From Friedmanniella sp. (GTDB taxonomy: Bacteria; Actinomycetota; Actinomycetes; Propionibacteriales; Propionibacteriaceae), in contig JAOPXW010000005.1 in NCBI GenBank assembly GCA_025964935.1, positions 1-29,664 on the forward strand: 29,664 bases of DNA, given 5' to 3'. Within the stretch, counting starts at the first letter, position 1. Every line of letters begins with the position of its first letter. The translations under genes and the position numbers were made by a program. Below, in pieces: positions 8,800 to 16,170 of this stretch. The notes beneath the pieces were generated by a model. That model worked only from the letters and a program-made list of their open reading frames with translations. It was not told the origin of the DNA and did no database searches.

Positions 8800-9732
8800 T
8801 CAGGCCCCGGAGGCCGCGGTCAGGGTCAGCAGGGTGGCCTCCGGGGGGCAGGCGAAGCGGAAGGGCGCGTACGGGGACGTGCCCAGACCGGCCGAGACGT
8901 GCATCCAGCTCGTCCGGCCGTCCGCGGTGTGCTGAGACAGCCCCTTGACCCGCGACGTGTCGAGGTCGCAGTTGGTCACCAGTGCCCCGTAGAAGGGCAC
9001 ACAGAGCTGCCCACCGTGGGTGTGGCCCGCCACGATCAGGTCGTGCTGGTCGGCGGCCATCGCGTCGATGACCCGGCGGTAGGGCGCGTGGGTGACCCCG
9101 AGCGCCACGTCCACCTGTGAGCGGTCGACGCGGCCGGCGACCTGGGCGTAGTCGTCCAGTTTGAGGTGGGCGTCGTCGGTGCCCCGGAACCCGATCCGGA
9201 CGCCGCGGACCTCCACCGTCGTCGCGACGTGGGTCAGGTCCTTCCAGCCGGCGGCCACGAAACCCTCGCGGAGGTCGCCCCACGGCAGTGTCACCGGGTG
9301 CGGTCGGCCGACCCGGCTGGGACGGGTGAGATAGGTCGCGGGGTTCTTGAAGGTGGGGGCGTAGTAGTCGTTGGAGCCCCAGACGAAGACGCCCGGGACG
9401 TCGAGCAGCCGCCCCAGGCTCCGCAGCACGTACGGCACCGCCTCGGCGTGGGCCAGGTTGTCACCGGTGTCGATGACGAGGTCGGGCTCCAGGGCGGCCA
9501 GCTCGGCGACCCACCGCTGCCGGCGTACCTCGGCCGGCGTCATGTGCAGGTCGGACAGGTGCAGGATCCGGAGGTCGGGGGCGCCGGCGGGCAGCACCGG
9601 GACCTCGAGCCGGCGCAGCCGGAAGGAGTGCCGTTCGACCAGACTCGCGTACGCCACCCCGGCCGTCCCGAGCGCGGCCGCACCCAGAGCCACCTGCGCG
9701 GCCCGCTGGACCAGGACCGGGGGAGAGACCAT
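8800..9732 (-). CDS. Membrane-anchored metallophosphoesterase (YkuE-like)
   Basis: A 310-residue calcineurin-like phosphoesterase. An N-terminal hydrophobic segment (about 9-30) is probably a signal anchor. Metal-site motifs are DLH (61-63), GDN (90-92), GSND (119-122, where most relatives have GNHD) and GHTHGG (236-241). The family includes YkuE of Bacillus and Rv3683 of M. tuberculosis, which sits beside ponA2 as here. The substrate is unknown, although an envelope phosphodiester or phospholipid is plausible. TAGCCT lies 7 nt before the ATG, indicating a leaderless mRNA. It is divergent from the YqeY gene. Confidence 0.9.
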   Translation of the reverse strand: MVSPPVLVQRAAQVALGAAALGTAGVAYASLVERHSFRLRRLEVPVLPAGAPDLRILHLSDLHMTPAEVRRQRWVAELAALEPDLVIDTGDNLAHAEAVPYVLRSLGRLLDVPGVFVWGSNDYYAPTFKNPATYLTRPSRVGRPHPVTLPWGDLREGFVAAGWKDLTHVATTVEVRGVRIGFRGTDDAHLKLDDYAQVAGRVDRSQVDVALGVTHAPYRRVIDAMAADQHDLIVAGHTHGGQLCVPFYGALVTNCDLDTSRVKGLSQHTADGRTSWMHVSAGLGTSPYAPFRFACPPEATLLTLTAASGA

Positions 9733-9739
9733 GGGCAGC

Positions 9740-9745
9740 AGGCTA
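9740..9745 (-). promoter_or_regulatory. -10 box for a leaderless metallophosphoesterase mRNA
   Basis: TAGCCT on the minus strand, a 7-nt spacer (gctgccc) and then ATG at 9732. Confidence 0.5.
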
Positions 9746-9770
9746 CCGGCCCGGGTGGGAAACTGGAGCC

Positions 9771-10244
9771 ATGTCTGACACCACCACCCCGCTCAAGCAA
9801 CGCCTTCGGACCGACCTCACCGCCGCCATGAAGAACCGCGACAAGGTGCGTTCCACGACCATCCGGATGGTGCTGTCGGCGATCACCGAGGCCGAGGTGG
9901 CGGGTAAGTCCGCGGTCGAGCTGACCGAGCCCCAGGTCTTGGACGTGGTGGTGCGGGAGGCCAAGAAGCGCCGCGAGGCCGAGGAGGCCTTCGTGGCGGC
10001 CGGGCGTCCGGAGCTGGCGGAGAAGGAGCACGCGGAGGCGGCGGTGCTGGCGGACTACCTGCCGCAGCCGCTCTCGGCCGCCGAGGTCAGCCGCCTGGTC
10101 GCCGAGGCCATCGCCACGACCGGCGCCGGCGAGCTGGGACTGAAGGGGATGGGCAAGGTGATGGGCCTCGTCACGCCCCAGACCAAGGGCAAGGCCGACG
10201 GCGGTGAGGTCGCCGCCGAGGTGCGGCGGCAGCTCCAGGCCTAG
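9771..10244 (+). CDS. GatB/YqeY domain protein
   Basis: A 157-residue stand-alone YqeY protein, related to the C-terminal tRNA-binding domain of GatB of the amidotransferase. Family features are LKQRLRTDLTAAMKNRDKVRSTTIRMVLSAI at the N-terminus, VVREAKKRREAEEAF in the middle, and the C-terminal GLKGMGKVMGLVTPQTKGKADGGEVAAEVRRQL. It has no glutamine amidotransferase site, and its cellular role is not firmly established. GGAG sits 3 nt before the ATG, which is close. GAAACT lies 6 nt before the ATG and may be a -10 box. A YqeY gene also occurs a few genes from ponA2 in mycobacteria. Confidence 0.92.
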   Translation: MSDTTTPLKQRLRTDLTAAMKNRDKVRSTTIRMVLSAITEAEVAGKSAVELTEPQVLDVVVREAKKRREAEEAFVAAGRPELAEKEHAEAAVLADYLPQPLSAAEVSRLVAEAIATTGAGELGLKGMGKVMGLVTPQTKGKADGGEVAAEVRRQLQA

Positions 10245-10259
10245 CCGCTCCTCCGTCAC

Positions 10260-10285
10260 CAGCAGAAAGGCCGCGGCCTGTGCTG
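10260..10285. terminator. Possible bidirectional terminator between yqeY-like and PBP genes
   Basis: CAGCA (10260-10264) pairs with TGCTG (10281-10285) around an inner AGGCC/GGCCT stem (10268-10272 with 10275-10279). It lies in the 49-bp gap between convergent genes. No T-run follows, so support is modest. Confidence 0.3.
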
Positions 10286-10293
10286 GGTCCGGC

Positions 10294-12783
10294 TCAGCCG
10301 CCCGGCGGCGGCGGCGGGGCGGAGGCCTTCGCCTTGGCTTTGGCCTTCGCCGCAGCGTCGGCCTTGGCCTTGGCCTCGGCGGCCTTCTTGGCCGCGGCGG
10401 CAGCCTTCCTGGCGTCCGCGGCGGCCTGCGCCCGGGCCCGGGCGATCGCGGGGTCCTCGCCACGGGAGTAGGTCTCGTAGACGGTGCTGAACTGCGGCAC
10501 CGTCGAGCCCCCGCCCGGGGAGAAGTACATGAAGCTGTACTTGGGGACCGAGGCGTCATAGACGTAGCGCTTCTCGACCGTGAAGCCGGCCTGGGTCAGC
10601 TTGGCCCGCGCCGCGGCCAGGCTCAGGCCGTACAGGCTGGGGACCTGGACCTGCTTGCCCCGGGTGATGGTGGTCGAGGGCTTCTTGAACGCGGTGTCGG
10701 GCAGGCCCTTCATGGCCGCGGTCATGGCGGGCTTCCAGATCTTCATCCCCGCGTCACCGCTGCCGGAGCCCTCCAGCACGACGCCGGTACTGGGGAGGCG
10801 GTAGCCGAGGACACCGTGGGCCTTGCGATAGCCGCTCTTCCAGGTCGACCGGGTCGGGTCGATGGCGATCATGGCGGCTCCGGCGATCTCGGAGGTGTAG
10901 CCGTTGAACCAGACCGCGTGGTTGCCGTTGATCGTTCCGGTCTTGCCGGCCTGGTTGCTGATCCCGGGGATCCGCGCCCGGGTGCCGGTGCCGCGCCCGA
11001 CCATGACGTTGCTGAGGAGCTTGTTCATGCCGTCCGCGACGTCCTTGGAGATGACCTGCTTGCAGTTGGCGCTCGGCGGGTCCAGGTTCTTGCCGGTCCG
11101 GGTGGTGATCTTGGAGATGATGATCGGGTCGCAGTGCATGCCGCGGGCGGCGAAGGTGGCGTACGCCTCCGCCATCGACAGCGGCGTCACCTCCGAGACA
11201 CCGAGGGTGAACGACGGCACCTGGGTGCGCGGGTCGGTGGTCAGGTCGAGCTTGGGGTCGGACAGCTGTACGCCGAGCTTCTTGGCCATCTTGGTGACCG
11301 GGCAGATACCGACCGTCTGCTCGAGCTGCAGGAAGTAGGTGTTCACCGACGCCGCAGCCCCCTTCATCATGTCCATGTTGCCGTTGACCCCGGTGGAGTT
11401 CTTGGGCCGGTATCCCGGTGAGCGGACCGAGCCGAGGCAGGACGAGAAGGTGTAGTTGCTGAAGTCCATCGGGGAGCGGGCGTTGTAGCGCTTGGAAAGC
11501 GGGATGCCCTTCTCCAGCGCCGCCGCGGCGGTGAAGGCCTTGAAGGTCGACCCGGCCTGGTAGCCCTCGGCCCCGCCCATCGACTGCTCGACGGAGTAGT
11601 TGTAGTAGCTCTCGCCCTTCTTGGTGCTGGTCCCCATCACCGGCCGGCTCTGGGCCATGGCGATGATCAGGCCGGTGCCCGGCTGGATCATGTTCATCGT
11701 GGAGATGATCGGGTCGGTGGCCCCGACGACCTTGCTGACCGCGTCCTGGGCGATGGCCTGCGTCTTGGGGTCGATCGCGGTCTGAATGGTCAGGCCACCA
11801 CGGTTGACCATGTTCTCGCGGTCCTTGACCGTCTCACCGAGGCTCGGCGCGGCCAGCAGGGTGCGGTAGACGTAGTCGCACAAGAACGGGAACTTGGTCC
11901 CGACGCAGCCGTTGCGGGTGGGCTTGACCAGCTTCTGGTCGAAGCCGACGGCCTTGGTCTTCTTCACCTGGCCGGCGGTGATGAGCTTCAGCTCGAACAT
12001 CCGGTTGATGACCACGTCGCGCCGGTCCAGGGCCGCGCTCGGGTTGCGCACCGGGTTGCTCGCGTCGGGGTTCTGCACCAGCCCGGCCAACATCGCGGCC
12101 TGGGCCAGGTTGAGCTTGGAGGCGCTGGTGGAGAAGTAGTGCCGGGCCGCGGCCTCGACGCCGTACGCGCCCTCGCCGTAGTAGGCGATGTTGAGGTAGC
12201 GCTCGAGGATCTCGTCCTTGGTGAACTTCTTCTCCAGGGCGATGGCGTACCGCAGCTCCCGGATCTTGCGCTCCATGGTGGCCGCCCGGGCCTCCTTGAC
12301 GCACGCGTCGTCGGCCTTGGCCTCACACGCCTCGATCTGGACCATCTTCACGTACTGCTGGGTGATCGAGGATCCGCCCTGGGTGCCGCCGTCGCTGGTC
12401 GAGTTCCGCACGAACGCACGGAGCGTGCCCTTGAAGTCCAGGGCGCCGTGCTCGTAGTAGCGGTGGTCCTCGATCGCCAGCTGCGCCTGCCGCATCACCG
12501 GGGCGATCTGGTCGAGCTTCACCGGGATCCGGTTCTCGGAGTAGAAGTAGGCCAGCGTCTTGCCGTCAGCCATCAGCACCCGGGAGCGGGTGGGCGGGGC
12601 GGGGGTGGACAGCTCGGCCGGCAGGGCGTCGAGCTCGGTGGCCGCTGCCTTGGTGCTGACGCCGGCGATCCCGGCGAACGGCACGAAGAGTCCCGCGATC
12701 AGGACCCCCGCCAGGACGCTGACGATTGCGAACATCACCAGCGAGTAGGTGACGCTCCCGGCGCGCTTGGGGCTGAAAGGCAT
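10294..12783 (-). CDS. ponA2: Class A penicillin-binding protein with PASTA domain (PonA2-like)
   Basis: A bifunctional peptidoglycan glycosyltransferase/transpeptidase of 829 residues. There is an N-terminal membrane anchor (about 13-40). The GT51 domain has EDHRYYEH with catalytic E105, GGSSITQQYVK (136-146), RKIRELRYAIALEKKFTKDEILERYLN (172-198) and YYGEGAYGVEAAARHYF. The transpeptidase domain has STFK with nucleophile S412, SVN (479-481) and KTG (614-616). A single PASTA domain follows (about 711-774), then a low-complexity Ala/Lys tail (780-821) ending PPPPPGG. Position beside whiB4 and the metallophosphoesterase matches Rv3682 (ponA2). TACCCT sits 6 nt before the ATG. Cell-wall synthesis at the outer membrane face is the expected role. 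Confidence 0.95.
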   Translation of the reverse strand: MPFSPKRAGSVTYSLVMFAIVSVLAGVLIAGLFVPFAGIAGVSTKAAATELDALPAELSTPAPPTRSRVLMADGKTLAYFYSENRIPVKLDQIAPVMRQAQLAIEDHRYYEHGALDFKGTLRAFVRNSTSDGGTQGGSSITQQYVKMVQIEACEAKADDACVKEARAATMERKIRELRYAIALEKKFTKDEILERYLNIAYYGEGAYGVEAAARHYFSTSASKLNLAQAAMLAGLVQNPDASNPVRNPSAALDRRDVVINRMFELKLITAGQVKKTKAVGFDQKLVKPTRNGCVGTKFPFLCDYVYRTLLAAPSLGETVKDRENMVNRGGLTIQTAIDPKTQAIAQDAVSKVVGATDPIISTMNMIQPGTGLIIAMAQSRPVMGTSTKKGESYYNYSVEQSMGGAEGYQAGSTFKAFTAAAALEKGIPLSKRYNARSPMDFSNYTFSSCLGSVRSPGYRPKNSTGVNGNMDMMKGAAASVNTYFLQLEQTVGICPVTKMAKKLGVQLSDPKLDLTTDPRTQVPSFTLGVSEVTPLSMAEAYATFAARGMHCDPIIISKITTRTGKNLDPPSANCKQVISKDVADGMNKLLSNVMVGRGTGTRARIPGISNQAGKTGTINGNHAVWFNGYTSEIAGAAMIAIDPTRSTWKSGYRKAHGVLGYRLPSTGVVLEGSGSGDAGMKIWKPAMTAAMKGLPDTAFKKPSTTITRGKQVQVPSLYGLSLAAARAKLTQAGFTVEKRYVYDASVPKYSFMYFSPGGGSTVPQFSTVYETYSRGEDPAIARARAQAAADARKAAAAAKKAAEAKAKADAAAKAKAKAKASAPPPPPGG

Positions 12784-12789
12784 AGCACG

Positions 12790-12795
12790 AGGGTA
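12790..12795 (-). promoter_or_regulatory. -10 box for a leaderless ponA2 mRNA
   Basis: TACCCT on the minus strand, the spacer cgtgct and then ATG at 12783. The -35 position at 17-nt spacing (12813-12818) falls inside the first GTTCCGAAYTACC repeat. Confidence 0.5.
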
Positions 12796-12811
12796 CGTGA
12801 GAGCACCGACC

Positions 12812-12864
12812 GTTCCGAATTACCCGGCCAGGCCAATCCGATCGCGTTCGTGTTCCGAACTACC
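12812..12864. repeat. Direct repeat GTTCCGAAYTACC, two copies 40 bp apart
   Basis: GTTCCGAATTACC (12812-12824) and GTTCCGAACTACC (12852-12864) differ at one base and start exactly 40 bp apart, close to four helical turns. Each copy contains a GTTC-C-GAA(C/T) inverted core. They lie in the divergent ponA2/whiB4 intergenic region, so they are good candidates for paired regulator sites. Confidence 0.5.
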
Positions 12865-12936
12865 GTTGTCGACCCCCCCAGGTCACGAAGCGACAGCCAA
12901 TGTGGTCCAGACGTCTAGTCAGGCCCACGGGTCCAT

Positions 12937-12949
12937 TCGTACCATACGA
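12937..12949 (+). promoter_or_regulatory. whiB4 -10 box within a palindrome
   Basis: TACCAT (12940-12945) fits the TANNNT -10 pattern and would give a leader of roughly 60 nt. It is enclosed by the inverted repeat TCGTA (12937-12941), CCA, TACGA (12945-12949), so a protein bound there would block the promoter. Confidence 0.45.
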
Positions 12950-13011
12950 GTGACTGCGCCATCGGGCCCGGGGAAGCCCGGCACAGTTTCTCAATCCGAA
13001 GGGGAAGATCC

Positions 13012-13380
13012 GTGGCTGCTTCACCGAAAGACGATTGGACCGTGCACGCCAAGTGCCGCGGTATGGAGGACGCGCTGTTTCCGGACGCGTCGGACCAGAA
13101 GCGGGCCCGCCTGCTCTGCTCCGGCTGCCCGGTGCGCTTCGAGTGCCTCGCCGAGGCCCTCGACAACCGCATCGAGTGGGGTGTCTGGGGCGGGATGACC
13201 GAGCGGGAGCGCCGGTCCCTGCTCCGTCAGCGCCCCGACGTCACGTCCTGGGCGAACGTCCTGGTCGGCAAGGGTGGCTCGACCAACGCCAACGCGACCG
13301 GGACTCAGGCCTCGCCCGCGAGCAAGCTGCCCACCCGCCGTAACGACACGAGGTCGGTGACGTCGGTCGGCAACGACTGA
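13012..13380 (+). CDS. whiB4: WhiB-family iron-sulfur regulator, WhiB4/WblA type
   Basis: A 122-residue small regulator predicted to hold a redox- and NO-sensitive [4Fe-4S] cluster through C15, C36, C39 and C45. The WhiB turn motif GVWGG is at 57-61, followed by the basic segment MTERERRSLLRQRPD that contributes to DNA binding. The subfamily assignment rests on gene order (between ponA2 and the ArsA-like ATPase pair, as Rv3681c) and on sequence feel. AAGGGGAAG (12998-13006) precedes GTG 13012. Residues beyond about 85 are polar and low in complexity. The last 76 bp of the gene overlap the converging ATPase gene. WhiB4 is linked to oxidative stress control in M. tuberculosis, and WblA to development in Streptomyces. 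Confidence 0.93.
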   Translation: MAASPKDDWTVHAKCRGMEDALFPDASDQKRARLLCSGCPVRFECLAEALDNRIEWGVWGGMTERERRSLLRQRPDVTSWANVLVGKGGSTNANATGTQASPASKLPTRRNDTRSVTSVGND

Positions 13381-14441
13381 ATCCTCGCCTGGGCGACATC
13401 GGGACGTACGGAGGCGAAACGGTCCAGCAGGACCGTTTCGGTTTCGATGACGCGCTTCAGGTTGGCATGTCGGCGCAGCGCCTCGCCCTCCAGTGAGGCG
13501 CTGGCCGCAAGATCCTCGGCCAGGGACAGGGCCCGTTCGGCCGAGACGGTCAGCGGGCTGCTGTGCACCCGGTTGACGACCACACCGGACAAGGGCATGC
13601 CCTCCTCCGTCAGACGGTCGACGAAGTAGGACGCCTCACGCAGCGCGTCCTTCTGGGCCGTGGCCACGACCAGGAACGTGGTGTGGCGCGACGACAGCAG
13701 CTCGAAAGTCACCCCGGCACGCGCCCGGAAACCACCGAAGATGGCCTCGCACGCCCGGACGAAGGTCTGCACGTCGGTGATGACCTGGCTGCCCAGCACC
13801 TTGTTCATGGCCGAGGACACCAGGTTGAACCCCACGCTCATCAGCCGGAGCGGCCCCCGGGTGGGGGCCAGCAGCAGCCGCAGGAACCGCCCGTCCAGCA
13901 GCGAGCTGAGGTGATCGGGCGCGTCGAGGAAGTACAGCGCCGAACGGGCCGGCGTGGTGTCCACCACGATCAGGTCCCAGCGCGGGTGGCCCTCGACTCC
14001 GGTCAGCGCCTCCTCGTGCAGCTGGCCGAGCTTCTCCATCGCCATGTACTCCTGCGTCCCCGAGAACGAGGTGGAGAGGGCCTGGTAGAAGGGGTTCGCG
14101 AGGATGGCGGCGGCCTTGTCGGGAGTCGAGTGGGCCTCGACCACGTCGTCGAAGGTCCGCTTCATGTCGAGCATCATGGCGTCGAGGCTGCCGCCCCGGG
14201 TGGTGTCGACCCCCTCGACCGGACGCGGGGTGTTGTCCAGCTCGCCCAGCCCCAGCGACTGGGCCAGCCGCCGCGCCGGGTCGATGGTCAGCACCACCAC
14301 TCGCCGGCCCGCCTCAGCCGCCCGGACGGCCAGGGCCGCCGAGGTCGTCGTCTTGCCGACCCCGCCCGAGCCGCAGCAGATCACGATGGTGGTCTCGGGG
14401 TCGGCGATGATCGCGTCCACGTCGAGGAACGGCACGCTCAT
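13305..14441 (-). CDS. ArsA/Get3-like ATPase B (Rv3680-type)
   Basis: A 378-residue P-loop ATPase of the SIMIBI class. The Walker A loop is GSGGVGKTT at residues 24-32; the signature lysine near the loop's start (K in GKGGxGKT) is replaced by serine. Switch regions include DPARRLAQSLG and VVDTTPARSALYFLD. A long alpha-helical insertion (DDVVEAHSTPDKAAAILANPFYQALSTSFSGTQEYMAMEKL) resembles that of ArsA and Get3. No CxxC zinc motif is seen. The start overlaps the stop of ATPase A as ATGA, so the pair is translationally coupled. The 3' end overlaps whiB4 by 76 bp. The mycobacterial homologues Rv3679/Rv3680 lie next to whiB4 in the same way. The client or substrate is not evident. Confidence 0.9.
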   Translation of the reverse strand: MSVPFLDVDAIIADPETTIVICCGSGGVGKTTTSAALAVRAAEAGRRVVVLTIDPARRLAQSLGLGELDNTPRPVEGVDTTRGGSLDAMMLDMKRTFDDVVEAHSTPDKAAAILANPFYQALSTSFSGTQEYMAMEKLGQLHEEALTGVEGHPRWDLIVVDTTPARSALYFLDAPDHLSSLLDGRFLRLLLAPTRGPLRLMSVGFNLVSSAMNKVLGSQVITDVQTFVRACEAIFGGFRARAGVTFELLSSRHTTFLVVATAQKDALREASYFVDRLTEEGMPLSGVVVNRVHSSPLTVSAERALSLAEDLAASASLEGEALRRHANLKRVIETETVLLDRFASVRPDVAQARIQSLPTDVTDLVSLRRVGSLLAGEA

Positions 14442-15448
14442 GCGGGCACCGTCAGGTCCATCTGGGTCCGCAGCTGGTCGGCGAAGGCGAAGAGCGCGCC
14501 CTCGTCGACCCCCTGGGGGTCGAAGATGACCTGGGCCAGCGGCACGCCCAGCTCGGTCAGCCGCTCGTGGCGCTGCAGGTGCTGCTGGGTTCGGGCCGCC
14601 TCCAGTGCGAACTCCTCCGCCAGCGCGGCGTTCTGCTTCTTGGTCCACCCCGGCACGTTGAGGGTGAAGTCGCCCTGGGCGACCGCCGTCAGCTGCTCCT
14701 GGGTCAGCTCGGACGAGCTCACCATGTTCTCGATCACGGTCCCGACGGCGATGCCGGTCGGGGCGAGGCCGGCGACGGCCTCCTCGGTCTCGGTCACGGG
14801 CATGTCCTCCAGCAGCGTCACCAGGTGGACCACGGTCACCTCGGAGGTGAGGAGCCGCATCACCGAGTCGGCCTGGCCGCGGATCGGACCCATCTTGGCC
14901 AGCCCGGACACGGCCTCGTGGATGTTGAGGAACTGGCCGATCCGTCCGGTGGGCGGGGCGTCCAGGACCACCGCGTCGTAGGCGTTGGGCCGGTTGGCCG
15001 GACCACGGCGTACGGCTTCGTAGACCTTGCCGGTCAGCAGCACGTCACGCAGCCCCGGGGCGATGGAGGTGGCGAAGTCGATGGCCCCGAACCTGTCCAG
15101 GGCCTTGCCCGCCAGACCCAGGTGGTAGAAGGTCTCCAGATACTCCAGCAGGGCGTCCTCGGCGTCGATGGCGAGCCCGAAGACACTGCCGCCGGCCGGG
15201 GTCCGGGCCAGCCGCCGCTCCTCGTCGCCCACCAGGGGCGGGACGCCGAACAGCTCCGCGATGCCGTGCCGGCCCTCGACCTCGCACAGCAGCACCCGAC
15301 GGCCCTCGTCGGCCAGGGCGCAGGCCAGCGCCCCCGCGATCGTGGTCTTGCCGGTCCCGCCCTTGCCGCTGACGATGTGCAGACCGTTCCGGGGCCGGGT
15401 GAGCGCCGCGACGCCTGCGGCCCGGCTCGTGGTCGAGGCGCGGCTCAC
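14438..15448 (-). CDS. ArsA/Get3-like ATPase A (Rv3679-type)
   Basis: A 336-residue partner of ATPase B. The deviant Walker A GKGGTGKTT (28-36) keeps the signature lysine K29, which in this class reaches across the dimer to the partner's nucleotide. Other motifs are CEVEGRHGIAELFG after strand 2 and VVLDAPPTGRIGQFLNI (switch II). The C-terminal half is helical and charged. GTG 15448 overlaps the upstream reductase stop as GTGA. It probably forms a heterodimer with ATPase B, acting in the cytoplasm or at the membrane. This is inferred from the pairing and the family, not shown by sequence. Confidence 0.9.
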   Translation of the reverse strand: MSRASTTSRAAGVAALTRPRNGLHIVSGKGGTGKTTIAGALACALADEGRRVLLCEVEGRHGIAELFGVPPLVGDEERRLARTPAGGSVFGLAIDAEDALLEYLETFYHLGLAGKALDRFGAIDFATSIAPGLRDVLLTGKVYEAVRRGPANRPNAYDAVVLDAPPTGRIGQFLNIHEAVSGLAKMGPIRGQADSVMRLLTSEVTVVHLVTLLEDMPVTETEEAVAGLAPTGIAVGTVIENMVSSSELTQEQLTAVAQGDFTLNVPGWTKKQNAALAEEFALEAARTQQHLQRHERLTELGVPLAQVIFDPQGVDEGALFAFADQLRTQMDLTVPA

Positions 15449-16089
15449 GGCAGGTCCGTGACGGCGATGCCGGCGTGGGCCTGGTAGCGGCGGTTGATGG
15501 CGATCAGGTTGGCGGTCAGGGCCTCCACCGGCCCGGCGAGCCGGAGCCGACCGGCGTAGATGCCGCGGGCGCCCGGGATGGTGGTGGCCAGGTCGCAGAC
15601 CACGGCCACCGCGTCACGGTCCTCCCCGAGCACCAGGACGTCGCCGCCGATGGTGTCCAGGTCGGGGTCGTCCAGCCGGACCGCGCTGACGTGGTGGAAG
15701 GCCCCGACCACCTGCGACCGGGGCAGCAGGGCGGCGGCCTCCTGAGCCGCGGAGCCCGCGGGAACGGTGAGCGCGTAGGGGCCCTGCCGGTCGAAGCCCA
15801 GGGGGTTGACGCAGTCGACCACGATCTTGTCGGCGAGCTCCTCGACCAGGCTGCCGAGCAGCTCGGCGTGCCCCTCGTACGGCACGGTCACGACCACGAG
15901 GTCGGCGGCGGCGGCGTCGCGGTTCGACCCGCCCGAGACGTCCCCGACCTCGGCGTACGCGGCGGCCACCTGCTCGGCTCGGGCCGGGTCGCGGCTGCCG
16001 ATCACCACGGCATGACCTGCGGCCGCGAAGCGCCGGGTGAGGCCTCGACCCTGTGGTCCGGTGCCGCCCAGGATGCCGATCAGCGTCAT
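15445..16089 (-). CDS. npdG: NADPH-dependent F420 reductase-like protein
   Basis: A 214-residue Rossmann protein that begins MTLIGILGGTGPQGRGLTRRFAAAGHAVVIGSRDPARAEQ. The GGTGPQG nucleotide loop and the SRD(P) segment after strand 2 suggest NADP(H) binding through the 2'-phosphate. VVVTVPYEGHAELL, VVDCVNPLGFDRQGPY and VVGAFHHVSAVRLDDP match the F420:NADP oxidoreductase family, which moves hydride between NADPH and coenzyme F420. A broader NADP oxidoreductase/F420-dependent group is the alternative. Upstream in-frame codons exist, but TACTAT 7 nt before ATG 16089 supports this start. It heads the reductase-ATPase A-ATPase B operon through a GTGA overlap. Confidence 0.85.
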   Translation of the reverse strand: MTLIGILGGTGPQGRGLTRRFAAAGHAVVIGSRDPARAEQVAAAYAEVGDVSGGSNRDAAAADLVVVTVPYEGHAELLGSLVEELADKIVVDCVNPLGFDRQGPYALTVPAGSAAQEAAALLPRSQVVGAFHHVSAVRLDDPDLDTIGGDVLVLGEDRDAVAVVCDLATTIPGARGIYAGRLRLAGPVEALTANLIAINRRYQAHAGIAVTDLP

Positions 16090-16096
16090 GGGCTCG

Positions 16097-16102
16097 ATAG
16101 TA
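16097..16102 (-). promoter_or_regulatory. -10 box for a leaderless npdG-like mRNA
   Basis: TACTAT on the minus strand, then cgagccc (7 nt), then ATG at 16089. It is the best -10 match among the leaderless candidates and drives the three-gene operon. Confidence 0.6.
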
Positions 16103-16170
16103 ACGACACCCCCCACGGCGGTCGCGTGACCGGCGTCGGGACTGTCAGTGGGTGTGGTCATCATGAGGAG

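Noticed and set aside
12812..12864. LexA/SOS box in the whiB4-ponA2 region
   Set aside because: The actinobacterial SOS box is GAAC-N4-GTTC. Here the half-sites are in the opposite order (GTTC-N-GAAC) with a one-base spacer.
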